Assembly: GCA_000026125.1 (NCBI GenBank)
Contig: CU207211.1
Span: forward strand, 2,914,001 to 2,978,000
Length of the DNA stretch: 64,000 bases
Direction: 5' to 3'
Source: Herminiimonas arsenicoxydans
Lineage (GTDB): Bacteria > Pseudomonadota > Gammaproteobacteria > Burkholderiales > Burkholderiaceae_D
A model generated the notes under the pieces. That model saw only the letters and a program-made list of their open reading frames with translations. It was not told where the DNA came from and did not search any database. The position numbers were made by a program, and so were the translations under genes. Below are positions 8,695 to 16,663 of this stretch, piece after piece (position 1 is the stretch's first letter; every line of letters starts with the position of its first letter).

Positions 8695-9567
8695 ATGCTT
8701 GTTCTTCTTTTCCGCCTGCTGTCTTACCTGCCCTTGCCCATATTGCACGCGATGGGCAGCGCCTTCGGCTGGGCCGTTTATCTTGCTTCTCCCACCTACC
8801 GCCGTCGCCTGCAGGAGAACATACATCAGGCCGGCTTTGGCGATCATTTGTCGGCCGCCATTGCGGAATCCGGCAAGAATGTACTGGAACTACCCTTCGT
8901 CTGGTGCGCGGCACCCGAACGGGTATTGAAAACCGTGCAGATCAAAAACTGGGACATCGTGCAACAGGCGCACGCGGACAAACGCGGCATTATCTTCCTG
9001 ACACCGCATCTGGGCTGTTTTGAAATTTCCGCACAGGCTGCTGCAGCACAAATACCGCTGACGGTGCTGTACCGCCCGCCCCGGCAAGCCGCTTTGAAGC
9101 CGCTGATCGAAGACGCGCGTGCGCGGCATAACCTGGCGTTGGCGCCGGCCAATCTGAGCGGTGTGCGCACTCTTTTCAAGGTATTGAAAAGAAGCGGTGC
9201 GATCGGCTTGCTGCCCGATCAGGTACCGCAAAACGGCGAAGGCGTGTGGGCCGATTTCTTTGGCAAGCCGGCTTATACGATGACCCTGCCGGCCAAGTTG
9301 CGCGAGATGAGCGGTGCGACGATGATACTGGCCTTCGCCGAACGGCTGCCGCGCGGCAAGGGATATATCTTGCACTTCCAGTCTTTCAATATGGCAGATG
9401 GCTTGACACCGGAACAACAGGTACGCGCAATCAATGCCGCCATGGAACAATTGATCCGCATGTGTCCCGCGCAATATTTCTGGAGTTACAACCACTACAA
9501 GATACCGGCCGGCGTAGCGCCTCCGGACGAAATGCTTGCTGCCGACGCCGGCAAGGTTGCGCAATGA
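8695..9567 (+). CDS. Lipid A biosynthesis lauroyl/myristoyl acyltransferase family (LpxL/HtrB-like), copy 1
   Basis: An inner-membrane lysophospholipid/lipid A acyltransferase of 290 residues. An N-terminal hydrophobic anchor (about residues 1-28) is followed by the catalytic HX4E motif in TPHLGCFE and by VLYRPPR and LLPDQVPQNGEG, typical of LpxL/LpxM enzymes that add secondary acyl chains to lipid A. It is divergent from metK, and the ATG follows a short AT-rich region with no obvious strong ribosome site. Its stop overlaps the start of a second family member (ATGA). Which acyl chain or position it handles cannot be deduced. Confidence 0.88.
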   Translation: MLVLLFRLLSYLPLPILHAMGSAFGWAVYLASPTYRRRLQENIHQAGFGDHLSAAIAESGKNVLELPFVWCAAPERVLKTVQIKNWDIVQQAHADKRGIIFLTPHLGCFEISAQAAAAQIPLTVLYRPPRQAALKPLIEDARARHNLALAPANLSGVRTLFKVLKRSGAIGLLPDQVPQNGEGVWADFFGKPAYTMTLPAKLREMSGATMILAFAERLPRGKGYILHFQSFNMADGLTPEQQVRAINAAMEQLIRMCPAQYFWSYNHYKIPAGVAPPDEMLAADAGKVAQ

Positions 9568-10463
9568 GATTGCTGATCATCTTGATGTGGCTGCTGCACT
9601 GGCTGCCACTGCCGCTGCTCGCGCGTCTGGGCGAAGGCATCGGCAGCCTGCTGTTTGTTTACAAGAAATCGCGCCGTCGCATCACGCTCATCAATCTGCG
9701 CCTGTGCTTCCCCGAATGGAGCGAAGAACAACGCCATGCCGTCGCAAAAAAACATTTCCAGAACTATGCGCGCAGCGTGCTGGAGCGCGGCATCCTGTGG
9801 TGGGCTTCCGAAGCGCGCCTGCGCCGCCTGATCGTGATAGAACCCGGCGTGCCGGTGGCCGCCATCAAGGCCAGCCCGACGATACTGCTGTGTCCGCATT
9901 TCGTCAGCCTGGATGTGGCCGGCGTGGCCGTGATGCTGGAATCTTCGTTGTGTTCCATTTACACGCAGCAACTCAATCCCGTCTTCGATCAGGTATTGCG
10001 CAAAGGTCGTTCGCGCTTTCGTCCAGTCAAACTGTTTGCGCGCGAAGAAGGCGTCAAACCCATCATACGTGCGATGCGCGACGGCCTGCCCTTCTTCATG
10101 CTGCCGGATATGGATTTCGGCGCCAAGGATGCCGAGTTCGTGCCGTTTTTCGGCGTATCAGCCGCCACCCTGACAGCACCGGCGCGCATCGCTGCCGCCA
10201 CCAAAGCCAAGGTGATTCCGGTCGTCGCCACTTATCTGCCCGACTATCGCGGCTGGAACGTCAAATTTTATCCGGCCTGGGAAAATTTTCCGGGTGACGA
10301 TATGCTCGCCGCCACGCGTGCGATGAATGCCTTCATCGAAGATCGCGCACGCGAAGCGCCAGCCGAATATTTCTGGACGCACAAGCGCTTCAAGACGCGC
10401 CCGTCCGGTGAAGCAAGCTTCTACGCCGCGAACACATCGGATGAAGCGCCGCCAGCTTACTGA
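9564..10463 (+). CDS. Lipid A biosynthesis acyltransferase family (LpxL/HtrB-like), copy 2
   Basis: A 299-residue paralogue translationally coupled to copy 1 by a 4-base overlap. It has an N-terminal hydrophobic segment (MRLLIILMWLLHWLPLPLL), the catalytic motif in the HX4D form (PHFVSLD), and LPDMDFGAKD and EYFWTHKRFKTRP near the end. The substitution of Glu by Asp in the active-site motif and the different substrate-loop residues suggest the pair acts on different positions or acyl donors. The frame is open far upstream but that part is the shadow of copy 1, so the overlapping ATG was chosen. Confidence 0.88.
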   Translation: MRLLIILMWLLHWLPLPLLARLGEGIGSLLFVYKKSRRRITLINLRLCFPEWSEEQRHAVAKKHFQNYARSVLERGILWWASEARLRRLIVIEPGVPVAAIKASPTILLCPHFVSLDVAGVAVMLESSLCSIYTQQLNPVFDQVLRKGRSRFRPVKLFAREEGVKPIIRAMRDGLPFFMLPDMDFGAKDAEFVPFFGVSAATLTAPARIAAATKAKVIPVVATYLPDYRGWNVKFYPAWENFPGDDMLAATRAMNAFIEDRAREAPAEYFWTHKRFKTRPSGEASFYAANTSDEAPPAY

Positions 10464-10542
10464 CGTCAGCCGGACACACCGCTTTCGGATGCAGGCAATC
10501 ATGCGCTGCCATATCTGACTGTCGCAACTATATAATCGCCAC

Positions 10543-11394
10543 ATGAAAATCAAATTCACAAAGATGCACGGTGCCGGTAACGATTTCGTCGTCATCGATG
10601 CGATCAATCAATCCATCCATTTCACGCCGGCACAATGGCAGCATTTGGCAGACCGCCGCTTTGGCGTGGGCGCCGATCAAATGCTGGTGGTGGAAAAGCC
10701 GCAGGCAGCAGGCGTCGATTTTCGCTATCGCATCTATAACGCCGACGGCGGCGAAGTCGAGCAGTGCGGCAACGGCGCGCGCGCCTTCGTCAAGTTCGTG
10801 ACCGATAAAAAACTCACGGACAAGCAGGCCATCAGGGTGGAAACCATGTCGGGCGTGATCGAGCCGCGACTCGAAGCCAATGGCCAGATTACCGTCGATA
10901 TGGGCGCGCCCATCCTGACGCCGGAAGATGTTCCGTTCGACGTCAGCGGCCTGTTGTGCAAGGCAGAAGGCGCAGACACCTTGTGGCCACTGGATATCAA
11001 GGGTGAAACCCACTGGATTTCCGTCTTGTCGATGGGCAATCCGCATGCAGTGCAAGTGGTCGCCGATGCAGATCATGCGCCGGTGCGTGAAGATGGCGTG
11101 TTGATCGAGCATCATCCGCGCTTTCCCAAACGCGTCAACGCCGGCTTCATGCAAATCATAGACCCACACCAGATCAAGTTGCGCGTATTCGAGCGTGGTG
11201 CCGGCGAAACGCTGGCCTGCGGCACCGGTGCCTGTGCGGCGGTCGTCTCAGGCATACGGCGCGGCTTGCTGGCGTCGCCGATCAAGGTGCAAACGCGCGG
11301 CGGCGAATTGTCGATTGCGTGGGCAGGCGATAACTCGCCGGTCCTGCTGACCGGCCCGGCTGTGACGGTGTTCGAAGGCGAAATCGAACTTTGA
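10543..11394 (+). CDS. dapF: Diaminopimelate epimerase
   Basis: DapF converts LL- to meso-diaminopimelate for lysine and peptidoglycan synthesis, using two Cys residues as acid and base. Both are visible in the 283-residue protein: the first in [10 protein letters not shown] and the second in [11 protein letters not shown]. The N-terminus [13 protein letters not shown] is also conserved. It is the first gene of a dapF-DUF484-xerC group known across proteobacteria. The acyltransferase pair lies 79 bases upstream, so co-transcription is possible. Confidence 0.98.
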   Translation: MKIKFTKMHGAGNDFVVIDAINQSIHFTPAQWQHLADRRFGVGADQMLVVEKPQAAGVDFRYRIYNADGGEVEQCGNGARAFVKFVTDKKLTDKQAIRVETMSGVIEPRLEANGQITVDMGAPILTPEDVPFDVSGLLCKAEGADTLWPLDIKGETHWISVLSMGNPHAVQVVADADHAPVREDGVLIEHHPRFPKRVNAGFMQIIDPHQIKLRVFERGAGETLACGTGACAAVVSGIRRGLLASPIKVQTRGGELSIAWAGDNSPVLLTGPAVTVFEGEIEL

Positions 11395-11509
11395 CCAGCT
11401 ACTGCAGAATTGCTTGCTGCCCGCGGATGTCGGTTAGAATCATGAGCAAAGGGCGCAAGCATGCAGCCTCACTTTCATCTACACCGATTTTTCTATCCTA
11501 TCTAGCCAC

Positions 11510-12178
11510 ATGACTTCTCCACTGGACTCCAACGCCGTCGCCGACTATTTGCTGAACAACCCGCATTTTTTTGAAGAGCATGCGGAAGTGTTGGCGCAAG
11601 TAAAACTGTCGAGCCCGCTAGGCGGCCGCACCTTATCCCTGCAGGAACGGCAAATGGATGTGATGCGCGAGAAGTTCAAGATCATGGAGCTGCGTCTGGC
11701 GGAATTGATCCGCATCGGCCAGGAAAACGACCAGATCACGCGCAAGTTTCACACCTGGACGCGCTCGCTGCTGCTGGCACGCAACGATGTGGATTTGCCG
11801 CATACGCTGACGACAGGACTGCAAACCACCTTCGCCGTGCCGCACGTGACGCTGCGCCTGTGGGGTGTGGCGGAAGAATTTGCGCACACCTGGTTCGCGG
11901 CGCCAGTTTCGGCCGATTCGCGTATTTTTTCAAATGGCTTGACGACGCCTTTTTGCGGCGGCAACAACGATTTTGAAGCAGCATCGTGGCTGGAAGATGC
12001 GCCTTCGATACAATCGCTGGCCTTGCTCCCCTTGCGGCTGGACGATGCTCCGGAAGCGTTTGGCTTGCTGGTACTCGGCTCGTCCGATCCGCATCGCTTC
12101 ACCTCCGATATGGCCACCGATTTCCTGACCAATATCGGCCAAACCGCCAGCGCTGCGCTGTCGAGCCTGCTCGACTAA
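11510..12178 (+). CDS. DUF484 family protein
   Basis: A 222-residue cytoplasmic protein of the DUF484 family, recognisable by the N-terminal helix VADYLLNNPHFFEEHAEVLA and by SLQERQMDVMREK, which likely forms a coiled coil, followed by a GAF-like domain (about residues 80-220). Members of this family usually sit between dapF and xerC, as here. Function is not established; the GAF-like fold suggests ligand or nucleotide sensing but that is inference. It ends 9 bases before xerC. Confidence 0.9.
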   Translation: MTSPLDSNAVADYLLNNPHFFEEHAEVLAQVKLSSPLGGRTLSLQERQMDVMREKFKIMELRLAELIRIGQENDQITRKFHTWTRSLLLARNDVDLPHTLTTGLQTTFAVPHVTLRLWGVAEEFAHTWFAAPVSADSRIFSNGLTTPFCGGNNDFEAASWLEDAPSIQSLALLPLRLDDAPEAFGLLVLGSSDPHRFTSDMATDFLTNIGQTASAALSSLLD

Positions 12179-12187
12179 ATTGTCATC

Positions 12188-13144
12188 GTGAGCCTTGCCG
12201 GCAATCACGCTTACCTGGATGGTTATCTCGATAACCTGATAAGTCAGCGGCAATTGTCGCCCCTCACGATCACCAGCTATCGGCGCGACCTGCTGGAGTT
12301 GCTTGCGCTGGCAACGGCAAGCGACGGCAATGCGGCACTCAGCGCCATCAGCCACTTCCAGATCCGCAAATTTGCGGCACAGCTACACGCCAAAGGCTTG
12401 AACGCGCGTTCGATCGCACGCAAGCTGTCCGCCTGGCGCGGCTTTTTCACCTGGCTCTCCGAACAAAATGCCGTCGCCTCCAATCCGGTGGATGGCATCA
12501 AGGCGCCCAAGCGCAACAAACCCTTGCCGAAAGCGCTGGCGGCCGATGATGCGGTGCGCCTGGTATCTTCAAACAGCCCGGGCAAGAACGCCGACGCAAC
12601 CATGCAGTTATGCAATCGCGCGATGTTTGAATTACTGTATTCCAGCGGCTTGCGCGCCTCCGAACTGGTGGGACTGGACCTCAAATATGCGCAGGAAAAT
12701 CGCTACACATCGGCAGGCTGGATAGATTTCGATGCCCATGAAGCGATGGTCACCGGCAAAGGCAGCAAGATGCGCAGTGCACCCATCGGCCAGCCGGCAA
12801 TCGATGCACTCAAAGCCTGGCTGGCAGTGCGCGATACATTGCTCAAGCTCGATCCGCACCCGCTGTTTTTAAGTGAACGCGGCACGCGTATTTCGGCACG
12901 CGTGCTGCAGTTGCGCCTGAAAGCGCATGCGCAAGCCGTCGGCCTGCCGATGGATGTACATCCGCATGTGCTGCGCCACTCCTTCGCTTCGCATGTATTG
13001 CAATCATCCGGCGATTTGCGCGCGGTACAGGAAATGCTCGGACACGCATCCATCTCCGCCACACAGATCTACACTTCGCTGGATTTTCAGCGTCTGGCAC
13101 AGGTCTACGACGCCGCCCATCCGCGCGCCAAAAAGAAAACCTGA
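12188..13144 (+). CDS. xerC: Tyrosine recombinase XerC
   Basis: XerC acts with XerD to resolve chromosome dimers at dif. The 318-residue protein has the N-terminal SAM-like core-binding domain and a C-terminal catalytic domain with the Arg in SSGLRASELVGLD, the HVLRHSFASH box, the LGHASISATQIY segment containing the nucleophilic Tyr, and ITSYRRDL near the N-terminus. The start is a GTG with no strong ribosome site, 9 bases after DUF484, which fits translational coupling. XerC rather than XerD is inferred from the dapF-DUF484 neighbourhood. It is not a phage or integron integrase. Confidence 0.92.
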   Translation: MSLAGNHAYLDGYLDNLISQRQLSPLTITSYRRDLLELLALATASDGNAALSAISHFQIRKFAAQLHAKGLNARSIARKLSAWRGFFTWLSEQNAVASNPVDGIKAPKRNKPLPKALAADDAVRLVSSNSPGKNADATMQLCNRAMFELLYSSGLRASELVGLDLKYAQENRYTSAGWIDFDAHEAMVTGKGSKMRSAPIGQPAIDALKAWLAVRDTLLKLDPHPLFLSERGTRISARVLQLRLKAHAQAVGLPMDVHPHVLRHSFASHVLQSSGDLRAVQEMLGHASISATQIYTSLDFQRLAQVYDAAHPRAKKKT

Positions 13145-13211
13145 TCGCATGCGAGGACGCCGTCGCACTCCCTGCACGGCACGATAAGAAAGCATGGGCC
13201 AAATGGATAAA

Positions 13212-13228
13212 TTGCAACTGAATTGCAA
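13212..13228. promoter_or_regulatory. Putative Zur operator upstream of the Fur-family gene
   Basis: The dyad TTGCAA-CTGAA-TTGCAA lies 40 bases before the regulator ATG. A near-identical sequence on the opposite strand sense occurs at 16030-16046 before the TonB receptor block; 15 of 17 bases agree in inverted orientation. Autoregulation by the Zur-like protein is the simplest reading. Confidence 0.6.
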
Positions 13229-13268
13229 ATTGCGGCATAATCAACACACTATCGTTACCAGCATCATC

Positions 13269-13802
13269 ATGAAGAAATCCGCCACCCCAGATTATCCGGC
13301 CCTCGCCGAAAGCCAGTTGCGCGACACTTCGCTGCGCTCCACCGCAGCCCGCATCAAGGTACTGGCTGCACTGCTAGGGGCACCGTATGCCCTGTCGCAT
13401 CAGGACGTGCAGGACACGCTGGTTGACATGGACAGAGTCACACTCTACCGTGCACTGGACGCGCTGACCGATGCCGGACTGGCGCACAAGATCGCCGGTG
13501 ACGATCGCGTATTCCGCTATAACGCCGGCGCCGAACATCTGGCCGCCGGCAGTAAAAACCAGATACTGCACCAGCAGCATCAACACGGCCACTTCAAGTG
13601 CACGCGCTGCGCCAAGGTTTTCTGCATCGATAACATCGATGAAAAACTACTCGCCGCCGATACCCAGACGCAACTCAACCCATCGGCCGTCACCTTGCGC
13701 CAGCAATTGCAAAAAGTGCTGCAAGCCACACTGGGTAAAGGTTTTCAAAGTCACGAAATCGAACTCACCATCAAGGGATGGTGCGCCGATTGCGCACATT
13801 AA
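13269..13802 (+). CDS. zur: Fur-family transcriptional regulator, Zur-like
   Basis: A 177-residue metal-responsive repressor. The winged helix fills about residues 15-85 (HQDVQDTL..MDRVTLYRALDAL), and the dimerisation domain contains the structural zinc site made of Cys111/Cys114 (KCTRCAK) and Cys172/Cys175 (WCADC), plus the His-rich HQQHQHGHFKC. I took the ATG of MKKSATPDY as start; the frame is open upstream but that would place the operator inside the gene. Zur rather than Fur is inferred from the neighbours: a CobW GTPase 22 bases downstream and a ZnuD-like receptor beyond. Confidence 0.82.
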   Translation: MKKSATPDYPALAESQLRDTSLRSTAARIKVLAALLGAPYALSHQDVQDTLVDMDRVTLYRALDALTDAGLAHKIAGDDRVFRYNAGAEHLAAGSKNQILHQQHQHGHFKCTRCAKVFCIDNIDEKLLAADTQTQLNPSAVTLRQQLQKVLQATLGKGFQSHEIELTIKGWCADCAH

Positions 13803-13824
13803 ATCAAGGCATTATTCAAACATC

Positions 13825-14874
13825 ATGGCACTCATCCCCACTACCATTCTGACCGGCTTTCTGGGCGCCGGTAAAACCACGCTGCTCAATCGCATCCTGC
13901 AGGAGCCGCACGGCTTCAAGATCGCGGTGATTGAAAACGAGTTCGGGCAGGAAAATATCGATAACGAAATCCTGGTGCAGGATGGCACCGAACAGATAGT
14001 CGAGATGAACAACGGCTGCATCTGCTGCACCGTGCGCGGCGACCTGATCGTCGCACTGACTGCACTAGCGCAACGCCGCCGCGACGGCGAACTGCAGTTC
14101 GACCATGTCGTGATCGAAACCACCGGCCTTGCCAATCCGGGGCCGGTGGCGCAGACCTTTTTCATCGACGAAGAAGTCGCCATCGATTATCTGGTCGATG
14201 CCATCATTACCGTGGTCGATGCCAAACATGCGATGCACCAGCTGGATACCTATGAAGAAGCGCAACGCCAGATCGGCTTTGCCGACAAGTTGCTGTTGTC
14301 CAAAACCGATCTGGTCAGCGCCGATGAATTAGCCATCCTGATCGAACGCATCAAGCGCATCAATCCGCGCGCGCCTGTCAGCACCGCGGATTTTGGCCGC
14401 GTGGCAATTGCCGACGTGCTGGATCTGCGCGGCTTCAACCTGAATGACAAGCTGGAGCTTGATCCCGACTTCATTGCTGCGCAAGAGCATGAACATGCGC
14501 AGCACGATCATGCTTGCGAGACGCATTGCACGCAGGATCATGAGCACACTCACGACCATCATCATTCGCATCACAGCGACAATATCGCCGCCTTCGTCTT
14601 CAAGAGCGAGCGCCCGTTCAATACTGAAAAGCTGGATGAATTCCTCGGCAGCATCGTGCAGGTATTCGGCCCGCGCATGCTGCGTTACAAAGGCGTACTG
14701 TGGATGGACGGCGCCGATCGCAAGGTGGTATTTCAGGGAGTGCACCAGATCATGGGGTCCGACATAGGCGGCAAATGGGGTGAAAATGAAAGCCGTTCCA
14801 GCAAAATGGTGTTTATTGGACAGAATCTGCCAAAAGAAACTTTTATTCTCGGATTGGAACAATGTTTGGTATAA
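13825..14874 (+). CDS. CobW/ZNG1-type GTPase (putative zinc chaperone)
   Basis: A G3E-family P-loop GTPase of 349 residues. Walker A is GFLGAGKT (residues 11-18), the metal-binding CXCC motif is Cys65/Cys67/Cys68, and SKTDLV is the guanine-specificity motif. Between residues about 222 and 252 there is a His/Cys-rich insertion (HEHTHDHHHSHH) expected to bind metal. The C-terminal CobW_C domain includes GPRMLRYKGVLW. Zinc-regulated members deliver zinc to client proteins in scarcity. The 22-base gap after the Zur-like gene indicates one operon. The frame is open upstream into the regulator; the ATG at 13825 is the conserved start. Confidence 0.9.
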   Translation: MALIPTTILTGFLGAGKTTLLNRILQEPHGFKIAVIENEFGQENIDNEILVQDGTEQIVEMNNGCICCTVRGDLIVALTALAQRRRDGELQFDHVVIETTGLANPGPVAQTFFIDEEVAIDYLVDAIITVVDAKHAMHQLDTYEEAQRQIGFADKLLLSKTDLVSADELAILIERIKRINPRAPVSTADFGRVAIADVLDLRGFNLNDKLELDPDFIAAQEHEHAQHDHACETHCTQDHEHTHDHHHSHHSDNIAAFVFKSERPFNTEKLDEFLGSIVQVFGPRMLRYKGVLWMDGADRKVVFQGVHQIMGSDIGGKWGENESRSSKMVFIGQNLPKETFILGLEQCLV

Positions 14875-14987
14875 ACTACCGTGGTTTTGAGCTCAGGGTA
14901 TAACGGCCTGGATGATGCGAGAGATGCGATTCGCACGCGGAGCACGATAAGATCTGAGGTGTGAAGGTTCATTGAGGACAAGGGACT

Positions 14988-15950
14988 ATGAACGCAACTG
15001 CCACAAAATCTAAAAGCACAAAAAAAACAGCCTCCAAGGCGACTGCGACTACTCGCGCAAAACCTGCCGGCAAAACAGTAGCGAAATCGTCTGCAAAGAC
15101 TCTGGCAGGGAAAGTCGTCAAGGCATTAACCAAGACTATCAAGCCCGCGCTTAAAGCAGCATCCAAAGTCGCAAAAAAAACACCGGCCAAGACTGCGGTA
15201 GAATCCGGCAAGGTCGCTACCAAAACAAAAACGGTTGCGGCAAAATCCGTCGCGAAGAAAATTGTGAAGCCGGCGACGAAACCTGCGGTCAAACCTGCAG
15301 TCAAAGCAAAGCCGGTTAGCAAGACAGTCGCAAAACCAATTAAAAAGGAAACTGCCGCAAGTCCCCGCAAGGCAACAGCAGCGGCAGCAACACCGAACAA
15401 AGACGCATCTCGATCGGGAGCAGGCAGCGGCACAAAGACCGTCTCCCGATTAGCAGATAACATTGAACAACCTGTAGTTTTGAAAGTACGCGAAGTGGCA
15501 ACTAAATCAAGCAAAACAACCCCGAACGCCGCTAATGACGGCACCCTGTTATCCGAAGAGCAAATCCTGAAGATGAGCGAAAAGGATTACATGAATCCGG
15601 CGCAACTCGCATTTTTCAAAGACCGTCTGCAGCAGCTTGAAAAAGACTTGCTGAAGAACGCGGATGAAACTACCGAGCATTTGCGCGAAACCGTGCTGGT
15701 GCCCGACCCTGCCGATCGCGCCACGATTGAAGAAGAGCACGCACTGGAATTGCGGACGCGCGATCGTGAACGCAAGCTGCTGAAAAAAGTCCAGCAGTCG
15801 ATCGCCAGCATAGACTCCGGCGATTACGGCTGGTGCGAGGAAACCGGCGAGCCGATCGGCATACCGCGTTTGCTGGCGCGCCCTACCGCCACGCTGTCGC
15901 TGGAAGCGCAGCAACGTCGCGAATTGAAACAGAAACTGTATGGTGACTGA
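14988..15950 (+). CDS. dksA: DksA-family RNA polymerase-binding protein with histone-H1-like N-terminal extension
   Basis: DksA binds the RNA polymerase secondary channel and, with ppGpp, controls stringent transcription. The folded part begins near residue 185 and shows the coiled-coil tip DPADRA (Asp240, Asp243, Ala245) and GIPRLLARPTATLSLEAQ. The zinc finger is degenerate: only one Cys (Cys283 in GWCEETGEP) remains of four, as in many beta-proteobacterial DksA proteins. Residues 1-184 are a low-complexity Lys/Ala/Thr/Pro tail with repeated AKP, KTVAK and PAVKPAVK units, like a histone H1 tail. GAGGACAAGGG precedes the ATG, supporting the long form. It is followed by a terminator. Confidence 0.9.
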   Translation: MNATATKSKSTKKTASKATATTRAKPAGKTVAKSSAKTLAGKVVKALTKTIKPALKAASKVAKKTPAKTAVESGKVATKTKTVAAKSVAKKIVKPATKPAVKPAVKAKPVSKTVAKPIKKETAASPRKATAAAATPNKDASRSGAGSGTKTVSRLADNIEQPVVLKVREVATKSSKTTPNAANDGTLLSEEQILKMSEKDYMNPAQLAFFKDRLQQLEKDLLKNADETTEHLRETVLVPDPADRATIEEEHALELRTRDRERKLLKKVQQSIASIDSGDYGWCEETGEPIGIPRLLARPTATLSLEAQQRRELKQKLYGD

Positions 15951-15987
15951 TTCCATTCGGAATTGATTTCTACTGAAATTCACAGAC

Positions 15988-16023
15988 AAGCGCGCGGCAC
16001 CCTATTCGCGCGCTTTGTTTTTT
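15988..16023 (+). terminator. Rho-independent terminator of dksA
   Basis: The stem AAGCGCGCG (15988-15996) pairs with CGCGCGCTT (16007-16015) across a 10-base loop and is followed by TGTTTTTTT. Confidence 0.88.
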
Positions 16024-16029
16024 CGTAGA

Positions 16030-16046
16030 ATGCAATTCTGTTGCAA
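16030..16046. promoter_or_regulatory. Putative Zur operator upstream of the TonB receptor block
   Basis: ATGCAATTCTGTTGCAA differs at two positions from the inverse complement of the dyad at 13212-13228. It follows the dksA terminator and precedes the small membrane protein and receptor genes. A second TTGCAA..TTTTGCA spacing right after it (16041-16060) may extend the site. Confidence 0.58.
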
Positions 16047-16189
16047 TACAATATTTTGCACCTCGATTTCGAAACAGGCATTTTTTGCCGGCATCTTGCC
16101 GAGTGATGGTCGTTCATGTCGATCCATACTCCTGGTCTTTGCCTGCACTTGATCTGACGACACACACGCCGCACAAACAACGAGTTATT

Positions 16190-16579
16190 TTGAAGCCTGC
16201 ATTTTCATCACGCACACCAAGCGCAACCAGACTCTGCTTCGCCGCATTGCTGGTGGTCGCCGTATTGTTCGCGCAATGGATGGGATTGCGGCATCGGATC
16301 GAACATGCCGACAGAACAGGTAGCCAGCAAACCATAAGCGCAACATCTGCCGCATCAAGCTCCGGCTCGACGCTGGAGTCCGCTGCCGAATATGCAGGTG
16401 AAAAATTACACTCCTGTACCTTGTTCGACGGCATGGCACTGGCCGATAGCGCACCTGCACTTCCGTTTATTCCTCTCCTGCAAACCAGCGTGCAAGTTCT
16501 AGCGCTGTGGGCTGCCCATGCTTCATGGGACGCGCCCTTCCTCTGTCACTTCTCTTCCCGCGCACCGCCTGCTGCGTAA
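16190..16579 (+). CDS. Small membrane-anchored or exported protein of the zinc-receptor block, unknown function
   Basis: A 129-residue product if the TTG at 16190 is used (MKPAFSSRTPS..., GAG five bases upstream); the frame is open from 16085 with an ATG at 16106, so the start is uncertain. A hydrophobic segment CFAALLVVAVLFAQWMGL is followed by RHRIEHADR, then HSCTLFDGMALADS and a C-terminus ending SSRAPPAA. The late His/Cys and RAPP ending recall small DUF2946-like proteins often next to metal receptors, but I cannot assign it firmly. It lies between a putative Zur operator and the receptor, 84 bases before the latter. Confidence 0.6.
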   Translation: MKPAFSSRTPSATRLCFAALLVVAVLFAQWMGLRHRIEHADRTGSQQTISATSAASSSGSTLESAAEYAGEKLHSCTLFDGMALADSAPALPFIPLLQTSVQVLALWAAHASWDAPFLCHFSSRAPPAA

Positions 16580-16663
16580 CTGATTTTTCCTGTTTGTGCC
16601 GCCGTGTCCGATCGCCATGCGATCCGGCAATGGCCATCCTCATTCGTTTTATCAAGGAAGCTC

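Noticed and set aside
8828-10297. Alternative open frames overlapping the two acyltransferase genes
   Set aside because: They lack motifs and conflict with the overlapping start-stop structure of the two real genes.
12188-13144. Integrase of a mobile element
   Set aside because: The tyrosine recombinase sits in the dapF-DUF484-xerC group with no flanking repeats or cargo, so it is housekeeping XerC.
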